Assembly: GCF_032362555.1 (NCBI RefSeq)
Contig: NC_083532.1
Location: forward strand, 1,501,001-1,565,000
DNA from: Amyelois transitella
Taxonomy: Eukaryota; Arthropoda; Insecta; Lepidoptera; Pyralidae
Reading direction: 5' to 3'
DNA: 64,000 nt
Shown here: one piece after another, positions 45,156 through 55,561 of the stretch
Layout: each line of letters opens with the position of its first letter
Position numbering within the stretch: position 1 is the first letter of the stretch
Notes under the pieces: generated by a model
What the model was told of the DNA's origin: nothing
Seen by the model: only the letters and a program-made list of their open reading frames with translations
The model's database searches: none
Position numbers and translations under genes: made by a program

Positions 45156-46158
45156 TGAATTCTTTTATAAATAAACATCCAAGACTCAGTCTAGGCAATG
45201 CTTATCATACTGAAGTCATATTCCATAAGCGTATCACTGAGCCAGGACCTAATATGGCATTCACATATTGCTACCGATGTTATTCTCATATCTTTTTTCT
45301 TCATCTCTATACCAGTAAAGCAGATAGTTTCAGAGGTTATTTTTTAGGATTTATCTTCCTTTATTTGAGTTTTCCTTCACGAATTAAAATTCTGTCATTG
45401 TGGTTTTTAGTCTCTAAATCTGATCATTATGTGATACAAATCTTTAAGTTAGTTATCGAGTTCTCCATTTTTAAAGAAATGTCCCAACTCTGCTTAATTT
45501 TTGTGCCACGAAACTAAACGCATAAAAGTGTAGATTAAAGAAAAAAAAATCTTCCTCCTGGCTTTAGTCCCAGTTGCATCCTCGCCACTCTTCTCAGATT
45601 GAATAGAAATAATTCTACAGTTATTAATAAAGTTCTATTATCTATATACCCAAAGGTTGACTGGAAGAGATCGCATGAGCGATAAGTCCGCCTTTGTACT
45701 ATCTCTATCTGCTTTGTGCTGTTTTTTATTTTTTACTATTATGGTGCAATAAAGAGTTTTATCTATCTATATCTTCCATGCCGTGGCTCCTGGCACCAAT
45801 GAAAAAAAGAATAGGACCACTCCATCCTCGTTTCCGTGGATATCGTAAAAGGCGACTAAGGGATAGGCTTGAGATTCTTCTTTTAGGCGATGGCTTGCAA
45901 TCTGTTACTATTTGAATCTCAATTCTATCTTAAAGCCAAATAGCTGAACGTGGCCTATCAGTCTTTTCAAGAATGTTGGCTCTGTCTACCCCGCAAGGGA
46001 TATAGACGTAATTGTGTGTGTGTATTATCTACCTTAATTGCAGTAAAGGAATGACAAAGAAACAAGGCGCATTTTGAGAAAAATAAGTTAAATCCAATTT
46101 TTGTAAAACTACTTATGTTTGTTCAAATTTTATTTAATCATTTTGTTCTGTGAGATGC
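45156..46158. other. intergenic, right part of the interrupted duplicate
   Basis: 45156-45330 matches 34190-34355 and 45810-46150 matches 34359-34716. The piece between (45335-45800), including a moth repeat at 45545-45592, is absent from the first copy. A SINE-like copy is listed separately. No gene seen. Confidence 0.6.
45776..46025 (+). repeat. SINE-like repeat, hairpin-capped family, full length
   Basis: Mutated cap (ATGCCGTGGCTCCTGGCACC) at the left. The tail has become TGTGTGTGTAT. Confidence 0.75.
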
Positions 46159-47938
46159 TTAGAAGGTTCCGTATGGAACACCACCGCATCCGCAGTTGCC
46201 AGAGATGGAGACGGCGCCAGCAGCTGGCACGTTGCCACTGAAACCAACAGCTCCAAGCACTGGCACGGCGCCAGTGACGATGGTGGTGCCAGAGACTGGC
46301 AGCTCTCCAGCGACGGCGAGAGCGCCGTTACCCACACCGCCGTAGCCAGCGCCGACGCCGGCAAGACCGACCGAGCCAACGCCAAGTCCGCCAATTCCGA
46401 CATTGCCAACTCCCAAACCGAGACCGGAGTTCAAGCCAAGTCCAAGTCCAGAGTTGATGCCAAGTCCTAGGTTGTTAACGCCGGCTACTCCTAAGCCACC
46501 AGCCAGTCCTAAGTTGTTGATGCCAGCCAGACCCAAGTTGCCAACTCCCAAGCCACCAACTCCAGCCAAGCCGCCGTTATATCCGTATCCGCCGGCACCA
46601 AATGTGTCTACCTCGATGGCAGTCACTTCAGATCCGCCGTAACCCACAGTGCCGTAGGATGGTCCATAGCTGTTGAGGCCAAGAATTTGGCTGTAGGCTT
46701 GCTGAAAGTAAAATGATTTTTGTGTAAAGATAACACTGCCTCCTGATAATAGACCTGCTGGAAGAAATTTCTCCAGAAATAATTAGTTCCCTTGTAGTGA
46801 ACTTCTCTTTATTCTTATTTTCCTTGATGTACATCCTACTAATACGAGTATTATAATGCGAAAGTTTGTGAGTATGTCAGTATGGATGTTTGTTACTCTT
46901 TCACGCAACAACTACTGAACCGATTACGATGATATTTGCTATGTGGGTAGCTGAAGACCCAGAACATCATATAGGCTACTTTTTATCCCGGTGTTCCCGC
47001 GGATTGATAGGGTTTCCATGCGGACGAAGTTGCGGGCGGCCTCTAGTGATACATAAGAGAATATTCACTTATACCTAGTTACTTGAATGAAATTGAATGA
47101 AATTTATTTTTATTAACATTTAGGTTTGCTACAATTGGTTATACAATTGGTCCCACACTAGGCAACATGCCTGTCCTATGGTAACCAATGTTATAGAACA
47201 TATATATAACGTTAAAAGTAGCCGACAATAAGTTTACAAGAGTTAATAGTTACATGCTATACAAGACATTAATCAAACTTCTAAATTACATAGATATCGT
47301 TTGTTTAAAGGAAAAAAGGTGAAAAAAGAAAACAAATATATAAATTACAAGTGAAGATGCTTCGCAGGACCTGACAGTAAATTAGACTGGAATTTGTAAA
47401 AACTGTTCAGTATCAATATAATCCCATTTAATTAGGAGCGATTTAATTTGGTGCTTACATTTAAAAATGCTCGAGCTTCTGATGTTCGTAAGACGCGCTA
47501 TTTTGTTATATACAAAGTTCGAAATGAACGGGTTAAACGGTGAAACTTTTGATTACACATCATTTTTAAGAGATTAGGTTGGGTGAAATTTTGCAGAGGT
47601 CTCGGTGGTATTAAAGAGAAGCAGAATTCATAAATTCAGATGATAAAGAAATCTTATATATAAAATTCTCGTGTCACAATGTTCGTTCCCGTACTCCTCT
47701 AAAACGGCTTGACTTTTGTGAGCATATTGAGTAGGTCTGAGAATCGGCCAACATCTATTATTCATACCCCTTAGTGATAAGGGTTGTCCACCATTAACAT
47801 ATTTTTAAACTAGAAATTACTTTAAAAAATTATATGGCAATACAACGTTTGCCGGGACAGCTAGTTCAAATGTAAAAAAATAAATACCTGGATGAGGCAA
47901 GCCTGGATGCACAACAACAAAAAAGCAAAAGTGGACAT
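46159..47938 (-). CDS. chorion class A protein (pair 6)
   Basis: Minus strand: exon 1 is 47938-47888 ([17 protein letters not shown]) and exon 2 is 46701-46159. The 1186-bp intron, the longest among the paired genes, is swollen by two Helitron-like insertions. The 197-residue product has [20 protein letters not shown] and [19 protein letters not shown], like the pair 2 A gene. Its domain reads [20 protein letters not shown], as in pair 5, so it too is a mosaic. It ends [12 protein letters not shown]. Confidence 0.94.
46834..47046 (+). mobile_element. non-autonomous Helitron-like element in an intron
   Basis: Starts TCCTACTAATACGAG and ends GCGGGCGGCCTCTAG before T. It contains the TACTGAACCGATTACGATGA motif common to such moth elements. 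Antisense to the host gene. Confidence 0.65.
47652..47864 (+). mobile_element. second non-autonomous Helitron-like element in the same intron
   Basis: Starts TCTTATATATAAAATTCTCG and ends AACGTTTGCCGGGACAGCTAG before T. It ends 23 bp from the exon 1 donor region. This is a different subfamily from 46834-47046. Confidence 0.7.
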
Positions 47939-48235
47939 GTTTTACTTCGAAAGATGTTCTCTAACTGATGCTAACTCAACAAATCTTGTTTCTTTTATAC
48001 AGTTTCTTGTAATCATAAATTTTCACAATTCATAGTAACTTTCATTAGGTATCATCAAGAAGTCACTTCAACTTTTTAAGGTGATAAAATACGCAAGCAA
48101 ACGTGAACTTTAATATATTTTACTATCAATTGTAAGCACACGCAATGTAGGTCTTTATGACAAAACTGATAAAATGTATCGATATAAATAGTTCACACAT
48201 TTGGTGAATAAGCATCATTTTGTGAATTAATCGAC
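47939..48235. promoter_or_regulatory. divergent A/B promoter, pair 6
   Basis: 297 bp. TATAAAAG toward A at 47992-47999, TATAAATA toward B at 48183-48190. Conserved element at 48139-48165. ACGTGA (TCACGT reversed) at 48101-48106. GATAAAAT cores near 48081 and 48169. Confidence 0.8.
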
Positions 48236-48910
48236 ATGGCATCCAAAGCTACCTTCGCATTCTTGGCTGTAGCCCTCCTGATCCAGGCAGCTTTTGCCCA
48301 ATACATCAGTGGAAACTCAGTGGTAGATAACAATGTTGTGGTCAACAGCGGATCATCCAACAGTCTCGGCTATGCTGGCGGTCTCGGCCTGGGCAGCGCG
48401 GTCGGCATAAACAACGGCATTGGTCTTGGTGTCGGCAGCGGACTTGGCTTGAACACCGGATTGGGCTTGAACACCGGATTGGGCTTGAACACCGGACTCG
48501 GACTGGGTCTTGGCAACATCGGTGTGGCGAGCCCAGCTTTCCTCGACCTCAGCCTCCTGTCTGCCGGAGGAGTCTTGCCGATCTCCAGCATGGGCCCCGT
48601 CGTCCCAGCCGGCCTCAACGTGGTGTCAGACAACGCGATCGAAGGCGCTCTGCTGATCAGCGGTCAGCTGCCGTTCTTGAGCGCTGTGGCCTTCGAAGGA
48701 GCCCTAGCGTCTGGTGGTTCAGGAGCTGCCTCTTGCGGCTGTGGTAACGGCAACATTGGCATCATCAGCGAGACTGGATCTGCCTCCCTCCTGCCCGCTG
48801 GCGGACTTGGTCTGGGTGCTGCTGGTCTTGCTGGAATCGGTGGCATCAACGGTATCGGCGGAATTGGCGGTATCGGTGGTTTCGGCGGTCTTGGTGGACG
48901 TTACTTGTAA
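48236..48910 (+). CDS. chorion class B protein, intronless (pair 6)
   Basis: Single exon, 224 residues, MASKATFAFLAVALLIQ start. The arm has three GLGLNTG units and no GLASGLG unit. The class B domain is unchanged. The tail differs from pairs 3-5: LGLGAAGLAGIGGINGIGG then FGGLGGRYL, closer to the pair 7 and 8 genes. TATA box about 50 bp upstream fixes the start. Confidence 0.95.
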   Translation: MASKATFAFLAVALLIQAAFAQYISGNSVVDNNVVVNSGSSNSLGYAGGLGLGSAVGINNGIGLGVGSGLGLNTGLGLNTGLGLNTGLGLGLGNIGVASPAFLDLSLLSAGGVLPISSMGPVVPAGLNVVSDNAIEGALLISGQLPFLSAVAFEGALASGGSGAASCGCGNGNIGIISETGSASLLPAGGLGLGAAGLAGIGGINGIGGIGGIGGFGGLGGRYL

Positions 48911-50280
48911 ATTTTCAACAAACTTGATAAATAAATTCTCCATAAAGTTCCATAAAATTCCACATAAAGTTCTCTGTCAGACCCAATGGTTGACAATGAA
49001 GTTTAAATAAATAAAACCTTCCTACATACATTGAATTCATATAATGATGTAGTTTTTTTTTTAATTCAAGAGATTTGCAGGCACTGCTGCAGCACCATTT
49101 CAATTCCGCCCATCAGGAATCAGAGCAACTTGTGGGCTGGGACAAATCTCAAATTTGTGCATCCAGAAACGTGGGACTTTTTTGATTTTTGCCAGGCAGC
49201 AGAAACAAGCTTACACCATCCCACCGGCCTTGATTCTAGGGACAGTATAGGTGCAGGGTGCAAGGTTTCTAGGAGCAGTATAGATGTAAGATGAATTCCC
49301 TCCTCTTGTGCTTTGTGCCCCGTTGGTAGGATATGAGAATAAATTAAGGGGTGGCCTTCATGGTAAAACGACCTTAACCTTTTCAATGAAAAATAACCGC
49401 CTTTAATAGGTCGATAAGTCCATATTACAGAACTTTTGTCAATTATCAGACAATAGATCCTGATTTAACCAGTATTAGATATGGTCATGGTCGAAGAAGA
49501 ATTTTTGGCCCAGAGACTTCTCCCTGGACCTATCTTCAAAATCACGATGACGATAAAAACGAGTATCGACATATGCGTATAAACCTAATCCTACTATCAG
49601 TTAGTAAGTTTATTGGGAAGATAAACATCCAGTAGTTCTACTAGTAAGACTGCTCGCTCTCGTGCTGAATTATGTTGAGAATAGAAATGACGACAACCTG
49701 ATGCTGGAGTCAACACTATGAATTCAATATTATTAATCCACTATTACTAAAAAACAAAGGAAGATGTTTTATTTTTGTTTGCAATGAATAAGCTGAAAAA
49801 CTACCGGACACATTTCTTCGGAATTTGGCACAGAGAATAAACATTCGGAAGCAACATAGAGTTTAGAATGACATTTCTGCGAATTCACACTGGAGCGAAG
49901 CCTTGCGCAAACGCTAGTATTCTTTTTTTAAACAGCATTAAAATTCTTTATACATAAAAGAAAAATTGATTTATTGATAGACTGACATATCAGTGCGCAG
50001 CCGCAATAATGCCGTATCTAAAAATGTCTTAATCCCGCGGGAACAGAAATTTTGGAGATTAAATCATAAAAATATGGGTTTGGAGCTGTCTCAATCGGCG
50101 TCAACACGTCTCGCCTAATTTTTATGAATAGATTTTTTATTACTTGTACTTTTCCTTTAACTTGACAATGATAAGATGAGACGAAACTTACCATCTGAAT
50201 GACACTCGGAACAAATATAAAGGGGAAAAAGATGTTTTTCCATAACATATGACCTATGTGCTACCACCTATGGCTCTACC

Positions 50281-50525
50281 TACATACATACATATGGTCA
50301 CGTCTATATCCCTTGCGGGGTAGACAGAGCCATAGTCTTAAAAAGACTGAATGGCCACGTTCAGCTATTTGGCTTAATGATAGAATTGAGATTCAAATAG
50401 TGACAGGTTGCTAGCCCATCGCTTTAAAGAAAAATCCCAAGTTTATAAACCCTTCCATTAGTCGCGTTTTACGACATCCATAGAACAGAGATGGAGTAGT
50501 CCTATTCTTTTTTCTATTGGTGTAA
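50281..50525 (-). repeat. SINE-like repeat, hairpin-capped family, cap missing
   Basis: CATA tail at 50281. The copy stops after TTTTTTCTATTGGTG, before the cap. Confidence 0.8.
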
Positions 50526-50694
50526 TTACGCACCACCTTTTTAAAGCGTCAGTAGGAACAGCTAAGGTGCCGGATAAACATCCCTATTCCTGTTTTAATA
50601 AAAGCACAATTTTATTGCTAACCGATCTTACGGTGAGGTAAACATCGTTAGGGAATCTACTTAATCAGGTTATTGTATGCGTATGTAATACATA

Positions 50695-50870
50695 CATACA
50701 TACATATCGTCACGTCTATATCCCTTGCGGGGTAGACAGAGCCAACAATCTTGAAAAGACTGAATGGCCACGTTCAGCTATTTGGCTTAATGATAGAATT
50801 GAGATTCAAATAGTGACAGGTTGCTGGCCCATCGCCTAAAAAGAATCTCAAGTATGTAAGCCTATCCCTA
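50695..50870 (-). repeat. SINE-like repeat, cap half missing
   Basis: Tail CATACATACATACATAT to about CTCAAGTATGTAAGCC. The remainder is lost. Confidence 0.75.
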
Positions 50871-50963
50871 ATTATCCCTAAGTATGTAATCATGATCCAA
50901 TATTCCCTTCTCTGTCTTCAAACCTGACGTGCATAATCCAGGAACGTGATTAAGGTTAAAAAC

Positions 50964-51218
50964 GTGCCGTGTGGTTCCCGGCACCAATACAAAAAGAATG
51001 GAACCACTCCATGTCTTTCCCATGGATAGTAAAAGGCGACTACGGGATAGGCTTACGTACTTGGGATTCTTTTTTTTGGGCGATGGGCTAGCAACCTGTC
51101 ACTATTTGAATCTCAATTCCATCATAAAGCCAAATAGCTGAACGTGGCCTATCAGTCTTTACAAGATTGTTGGCTCTGTCTACCCCGCAAGGGATATAGA
51201 CGTGATTATATGTATGTT
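50964..51218 (+). repeat. SINE-like repeat, hairpin-capped family, full length
   Basis: Cap TGCCGTGTGGTTCCCGGCA at 50965, tail ATATGTATG. Opposite in orientation to the two copies before it. Confidence 0.82.
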
Positions 51219-51618
51219 ACAAACTAAATTGAGATGTATGTGATGACGCACTTCGGGCTTCCCTCCGCAAAATTTAGGTTCAACAAATACTAAAAACGAA
51301 CACCTGGATGAAGGTGAAGAATATGTTTCAATTCAACACGCAGAATTTGTTTTTGTACAAATTTACTTCTAACCTGCAGCGAAAACAACTTTAAATAAGG
51401 TGTAAAGATGTACTGTACTCAGAAAAGAGTTATTGGTATACCTACAGGGCGTTAACCATCTATCTTTTGCAACTTAGAACGGACGCGCTCTTTTGAACAC
51501 TCAACCCCCATTGCTCCATATTCTTGTCGATGCTAAGAGAAAAATTGGGTAAATAATAAGATGGACTATTTCATAAATCAGTTTGTATTGTATTCGGTTC
51601 TCAATCGTGAAAATGTAT

Positions 51619-52290
51619 TTACAAATACAGGCCATTGAGTCCGGCTCGTCCGCCGATACCACCGATACCGCCAATGGCACCAATACCGCCGATTCCAGCA
51701 AGACCAGCAGCACCCAGACCAAGTCCGGCAGCTGGCAGCAGGGAGGCAGATCCGGTCTCGCTGATGATGCCGATGTTGCCGTTACCGCAGCCGCAAGAGG
51801 CAGCTCCTGAACCACCAGACGCTAGGGCTCCTTCGAAGGCCACAGCGCTCAAGAACGGCAGCTGACCGCTGATCAGCAGAGCGCCTTCGATCGCGTTGTC
51901 TGACACCACGTTGAGGCCGGCTGGGACGACGGGGCCCATGCTGGAGATCGGCAAGACTCCTCCGGCAGACAGGAGGCTGAGGTCGAGGAAAGCTGGGCTC
52001 GCCACACCGATGTTGCCAAGACCCAGTCCGAGACCGGTGTTCAAGCCCAATCCGGTGTTCAAGCCCAATCCACTGGCCAAGCCAAGTCCGCTGCCGACAC
52101 CAAGACCAATGCCGTTGTTTATGCCGACCGCGCTGCCCTGGCCAAGACCGCCAGCATAGCCGATACTGTTGGATCCACTGTTGACTACAATATTGTTGTC
52201 TACCACTGAGTTTCCACTGATATATTGGGCAAAAGCTGCTTGGATCAGGAGGGCTTGAGCCAAGAAAGCGAAAAAAACTTTGGATGCCAT
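51619..52290 (-). CDS. chorion class B protein, intronless (pair 7)
   Basis: Single exon, 223 residues. The signal peptide MASKVFFAFLAQALLIQ differs from the other intronless genes at several positions but is likewise unsplit. I take the ATG at 52290, not the in-frame one at 52335, because the TATA box (52341-52347) leaves no room for the longer start. The mature part is QYISGNSVVDNNIVVNSGSN; the tail is LGLGAAGLAGIGGIGAIGG then RAGLNGLYL, as in pair 8. It is the only intronless B gene whose promoter lacks the GTCATAAAGACCTA element. Confidence 0.94.
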   Translation of the reverse strand: MASKVFFAFLAQALLIQAAFAQYISGNSVVDNNIVVNSGSNSIGYAGGLGQGSAVGINNGIGLGVGSGLGLASGLGLNTGLGLNTGLGLGLGNIGVASPAFLDLSLLSAGGVLPISSMGPVVPAGLNVVSDNAIEGALLISGQLPFLSAVAFEGALASGGSGAASCGCGNGNIGIISETGSASLLPAAGLGLGAAGLAGIGGIGAIGGIGGIGGRAGLNGLYL

Positions 52291-52595
52291 TTTGATTGAC
52301 TGATCAACTTCAATATGTCTCAGGTAAACTTCCAACCGATTTATATACTACATCATTATCAATAACCTAATTATAAAATTTCATTATTTCGCCATAATTT
52401 GAATTGATAACAAACTATTGTACTCATCACGTTCAACTTGCAAATTACTATCAATACAATATTTCTTTTTAATTGTTTCAAAAAAAATATGAGGTAAATC
52501 AGTACATTTGTATTTGGCGATAACACTTTAAAACCAGTATAAAAGGCGAAACGAATTGTGAAAGGATATCATACCGAAGTCTTACCTGCAAAAAC
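52291..52595. promoter_or_regulatory. divergent B/A promoter, pair 7
   Basis: 305 bp. TATATAA (minus) toward B at 52341-52347, TATAAAAG toward A at 52538-52545. TCACGT at 52427-52432. GATA cores near 52360, 52405 and 52520. Confidence 0.78.
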
Positions 52596-53740
52596 ATGTC
52601 CACTTTTGCTTTCTTGTTGCTGTGCATCCAAGCTTGCCTTGTTCAGGTATTTATTCAATAAATTCATTACATAAACCAACGCCTAAACCTATTGCCAGTT
52701 CTATTCTCTGTCAGTATGCTTTAAAAAAAAAGGTATAATGTTGTAAGGTGAATCATAATTCACCCTACAAAATTTATCTTTCCACTTTTTCCGTTCTGCA
52801 GCGTTTTCAGCTTTAAGACCATTAGCTGGCATTACGATATTAAAAAACATATAAGCAGGTTTTCTTCGGTCTTCCCCTCTGCCTGGTGGAGGCTGCACAT
52901 AATCCCCAAATAATCTGACAGTTGAAATAACCTTCAGTTTCGACGGCCCCTTTGGCGCAGCTACGTACAGTACGCTTGTCTGTGACACCGGAGGTCCCGG
53001 GTGCGAATCCCGGCCAGGGGATGATGAGAAAAGAACTTTTTCTGATTGGCCTGGGTCTTGAATGTTTATCTATATAAGTTTTTATTATAAAATATAGTAT
53101 CGTTGAGTTAGTATCTTGTAATACAAGTCTCGAACTTATGTATTTTGAGGCTAGCTCAATCTGTGTAATTTGTCCCGTTTATATTTATTTACTATTTTAC
53201 CTTCAGCAAGCTGTCAGCCAAGCCATCTTCGGCGGGTACGGCATTGGTCCCTCGTACGGCGCCCGGGGTTATGGTGGTTCCGAAGTGACTGCCATTGAGG
53301 TCGACACATTCAGTGCTGGAGCGACTGGCTATAACGGACTTGGAGGCTTGGGAGTTGGCAACTTGGGCTTGGCTGGTATCAACAATTTGGGACTGGCTGG
53401 TGGCTTAGGAGTAGCTGGCGTTAACAACCTAGGACTTGGCATCAACTCTGGACTTGGTCTTGGCCTGAACTCCGGTCTCGGTTTGGGAGTTGGCAATGTC
53501 GGAATTGGCGGACTTGGCGTTGGCTCGGTCGGTCTTGCCGGCGTCGGCGCTGGCTACGGCGGTGTGGGTAACGGCGCTCTCGCCGTCGCTGGAGAGCTGC
53601 CAGTCTCTGGCACCACCATCGTCAATGGCGCCGTGCCAGTGCTCGGCGCTGTGACCTTCGGTGGCAACGTGCCAGCCGCTGGTGCAGTCTCCATCTCTGG
53701 TAACTGTGGATGCGGTGGCACCGCTTACGGAATCTTCTAA
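52596..53740 (+). CDS. chorion class A protein (pair 7)
   Basis: Exon 1 is 52596-52646 ([17 protein letters not shown]) and exon 2 is 53207-53740, with a 560-bp intron that contains a tRNA-headed SINE ending near the acceptor. The 194-residue product has [39 protein letters not shown], and the shared arm and class A domain. It ends [12 protein letters not shown], a tail variant not seen in the other A proteins here. The N-terminal segment (AIFGGYG) is closest to pair 1. AATAAA near 53758. Confidence 0.94.
52953..53195 (+). repeat. tRNA-derived SINE abutting a splice acceptor
   Basis: Head TTTGGCGCAGCTACGTACAG with a GTGCGAATCCCGG B-box, the same body as the copy at 4484-4690 and an ATATTTATTTA tail. 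It lies in the intron of the pair 7 A gene and ends about 12 bp before the exon 2 acceptor at 53205-53206. Confidence 0.8.
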
Positions 53741-53814
53741 ATGGCGAAAACAAACTAAAATAAAACGCTCTTGACTATATTTCTTGCCTTATTTTACTTT
53801 TGATCCGAATGATA

Positions 53815-54064
53815 ACATACATACATAATCACGTCTATATCCCTTTCGGGGTAGACAGAGCCAACAGTCTTGAAAAGACTAATAGGCCACAATCAGCTGT
53901 TTGGCTTACTGATAGAATTAAGATTCATATCAAGTGATAGGTTGCAAGCACGTCGTCTAAAAGAAGAATACCAAGTTTATAAGCCTATCCCTTTTACGAC
54001 ATCCATAGGAAAGAGATTTGTGGTCCTATTCTTTTTTCTATTATTGCCGAAAACCACACGGCAC
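53815..54064 (-). repeat. SINE-like repeat, hairpin-capped family, full length
   Basis: CATA tail at the left, cap AAAACCACACGGCAC at the right. More diverged than most copies. Confidence 0.78.
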
Positions 54065-54726
54065 TGTATAAACGTAAAAGCAATGAAATCATATTAAAAC
54101 GAACACTTTCTTTAAATGTGAAAAGGAAATCAGCACATTCAGGCAACTCAATTCGTAAGCATTAATACAAGCTGACTTCGATTTCTTCTTCTTCCCTCTC
54201 ACTCTCTCACAATCAAAGACAATAACATAGGTGAAAAGGACTGCAGTTGCCAACAAGTCCATGACCAACCAAATAGAACAAACCTATTCAATGCAGTTTT
54301 GGCTTCGAGCATGGTCACCAGCCAGTGTTTCTCGAGGAAAAACTTTAAATAGTAACAGGCTTTAAGCCCTTTACCTTGATTAAATGTTAAACTTACAAAG
54401 TGTTTTGGAATTCATAACCATCTCTTTAATTCAATATTTAATTATAGTATAAATAAATTAAAAAAATCTAATTTCAAATTTTTTGTTATAGGTACGTGAC
54501 ATATTAAAGTATTGAATACAAAAAAATTTTTTAGTAAAAAAGAAGTCATTTCTGTACATTGAAAATACTCGTATTAATAAAATTCGTATAAGAACAAACT
54601 CTTCAAAAAGAAAGAGGTTGCAACTGGCCGCTAGAAAAAAAAAATTAAAAAAATATTGTGCGCGCTTAGTGCTCTGTGAAAATTCAAAATAATCCGTGTG
54701 AACGAGTTAAAAAAAATATAACAAAA

Positions 54727-54999
54727 CTAGCTGTGCCCGCGACTTCGTCCGCGTAGAATAGTTATTTTGGGTAGCATTGAAGCCCTCAAGGATGAATAAT
54801 TTTCCCCGTTATTTTTTTCACATTTTCCATTATTTCTTCGCTCCTAATAGTTGCAGCATGATGTTTTATATAGCCTAAAGCCTTCCTCGGTAAACAGTCT
54901 ATTCAAGAATTTTTTAATTCGAACCCGTAGTTCCTGAGATTAGCGCGTTCAAACAAACAAACAAACAAACTCTTCAGCTTTACAATATTAGTTATAGTA
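54727..54999 (-). mobile_element. non-autonomous Helitron-like element
   Basis: On the minus strand it ends with GACGAAGTCGCGGGCACAGCTAG. Same subfamily as 17286-17556 and 59711-59983 (shared GGAACTACGGGTTCGAATT-like interior). Confidence 0.68.
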
Positions 55000-55041
55000 G
55001 TGTAAAAACTAATTGGTTATCTAACCAATTAGTTTTTACAC
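55000..55041. repeat. perfect 20-bp palindrome
   Basis: GTGTAAAAACTAATTGGTTA, two bases, then its exact complement. It sits directly at the 5' end of the Helitron-like element and is followed by GCAGCTTTGCCCACGCG. Confidence 0.85.
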
Positions 55042-55561
55042 GCAGCTTTGCCCACGCGAATTTAACGCCATCTACGTGAGTATACAGGTTTTTCGCAAAT
55101 TCCACGGGAACTATTATTTTCAGTTTAGAAATATACGTTTGCGTTTTAAGTTAATAAACCTTTTTACATGTTTTCTTTATTGGTAATTTTGTAGTGTTGA
55201 AAAATTTTTTCTCGAGCTTTCAATATTTCGACGAATGAATAAACGAAAACTATGAAAGCTTTGCTTCCTTACAATAATAGTTTAGATCTTATTCATTTGT
55301 TTCGTAAACTTTATTTATCTTTACTACGGGTACTTGCATCTAATTTAGCAATTTCTTTAAAATGCTATTGCGTCCAAATGTCTTCCTTTAGAAATATATA
55401 CTTAGGAACATTCAGCTGCAGATAAACCAGACAATTTTATATAACTCGTTCCTTTATGTTTGATTATAAAGAAAACTTCAGTATTGTCAGATTAATATTG
55501 TTTGAAATCAGACCAGAAAATGTTTTGAAAAGCATTTTATTTCAATTTGCTATTTTGCGAT

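Larger units (their letters stand above)
48911..51618. other. intergenic with repeats, no gene seen
   Basis: 49050-49390 is a moderately GC-rich block with short ORFs on both strands but no recognisable protein; the end of it (CATCCCACCGGCC) faintly resembles 21770-21800. 49400-50270 is unassigned. Three SINE-like copies follow (listed). A repeat with CTTACGGTGAGGTAAACATCG lies at 50628-50665. Confidence 0.5.
53741..55561. other. intergenic with repeats, no gene seen
   Basis: SINE-like copy (53815-54064), Helitron-like element (54727-54999) and a perfect palindrome (55000-55041) are listed separately. 54110-54720 is AT-rich and unassigned apart from a short moth-repeat piece. 55045-55550 has nothing recognisable. 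Confidence 0.5.

Noticed and set aside
49031-49386. overlapping ORFs of 87-88 codons on both strands
   Set aside because: No signal peptide, splice context or recognisable domain; open frames on both strands suggest composition only.
52701-52988. 95-codon minus-strand ORF ([20 protein letters not shown]...)
   Set aside because: It overlaps the antisense of the SINE head and intron of the pair 7 A gene. It has no recognised domain and is probably repeat-derived.
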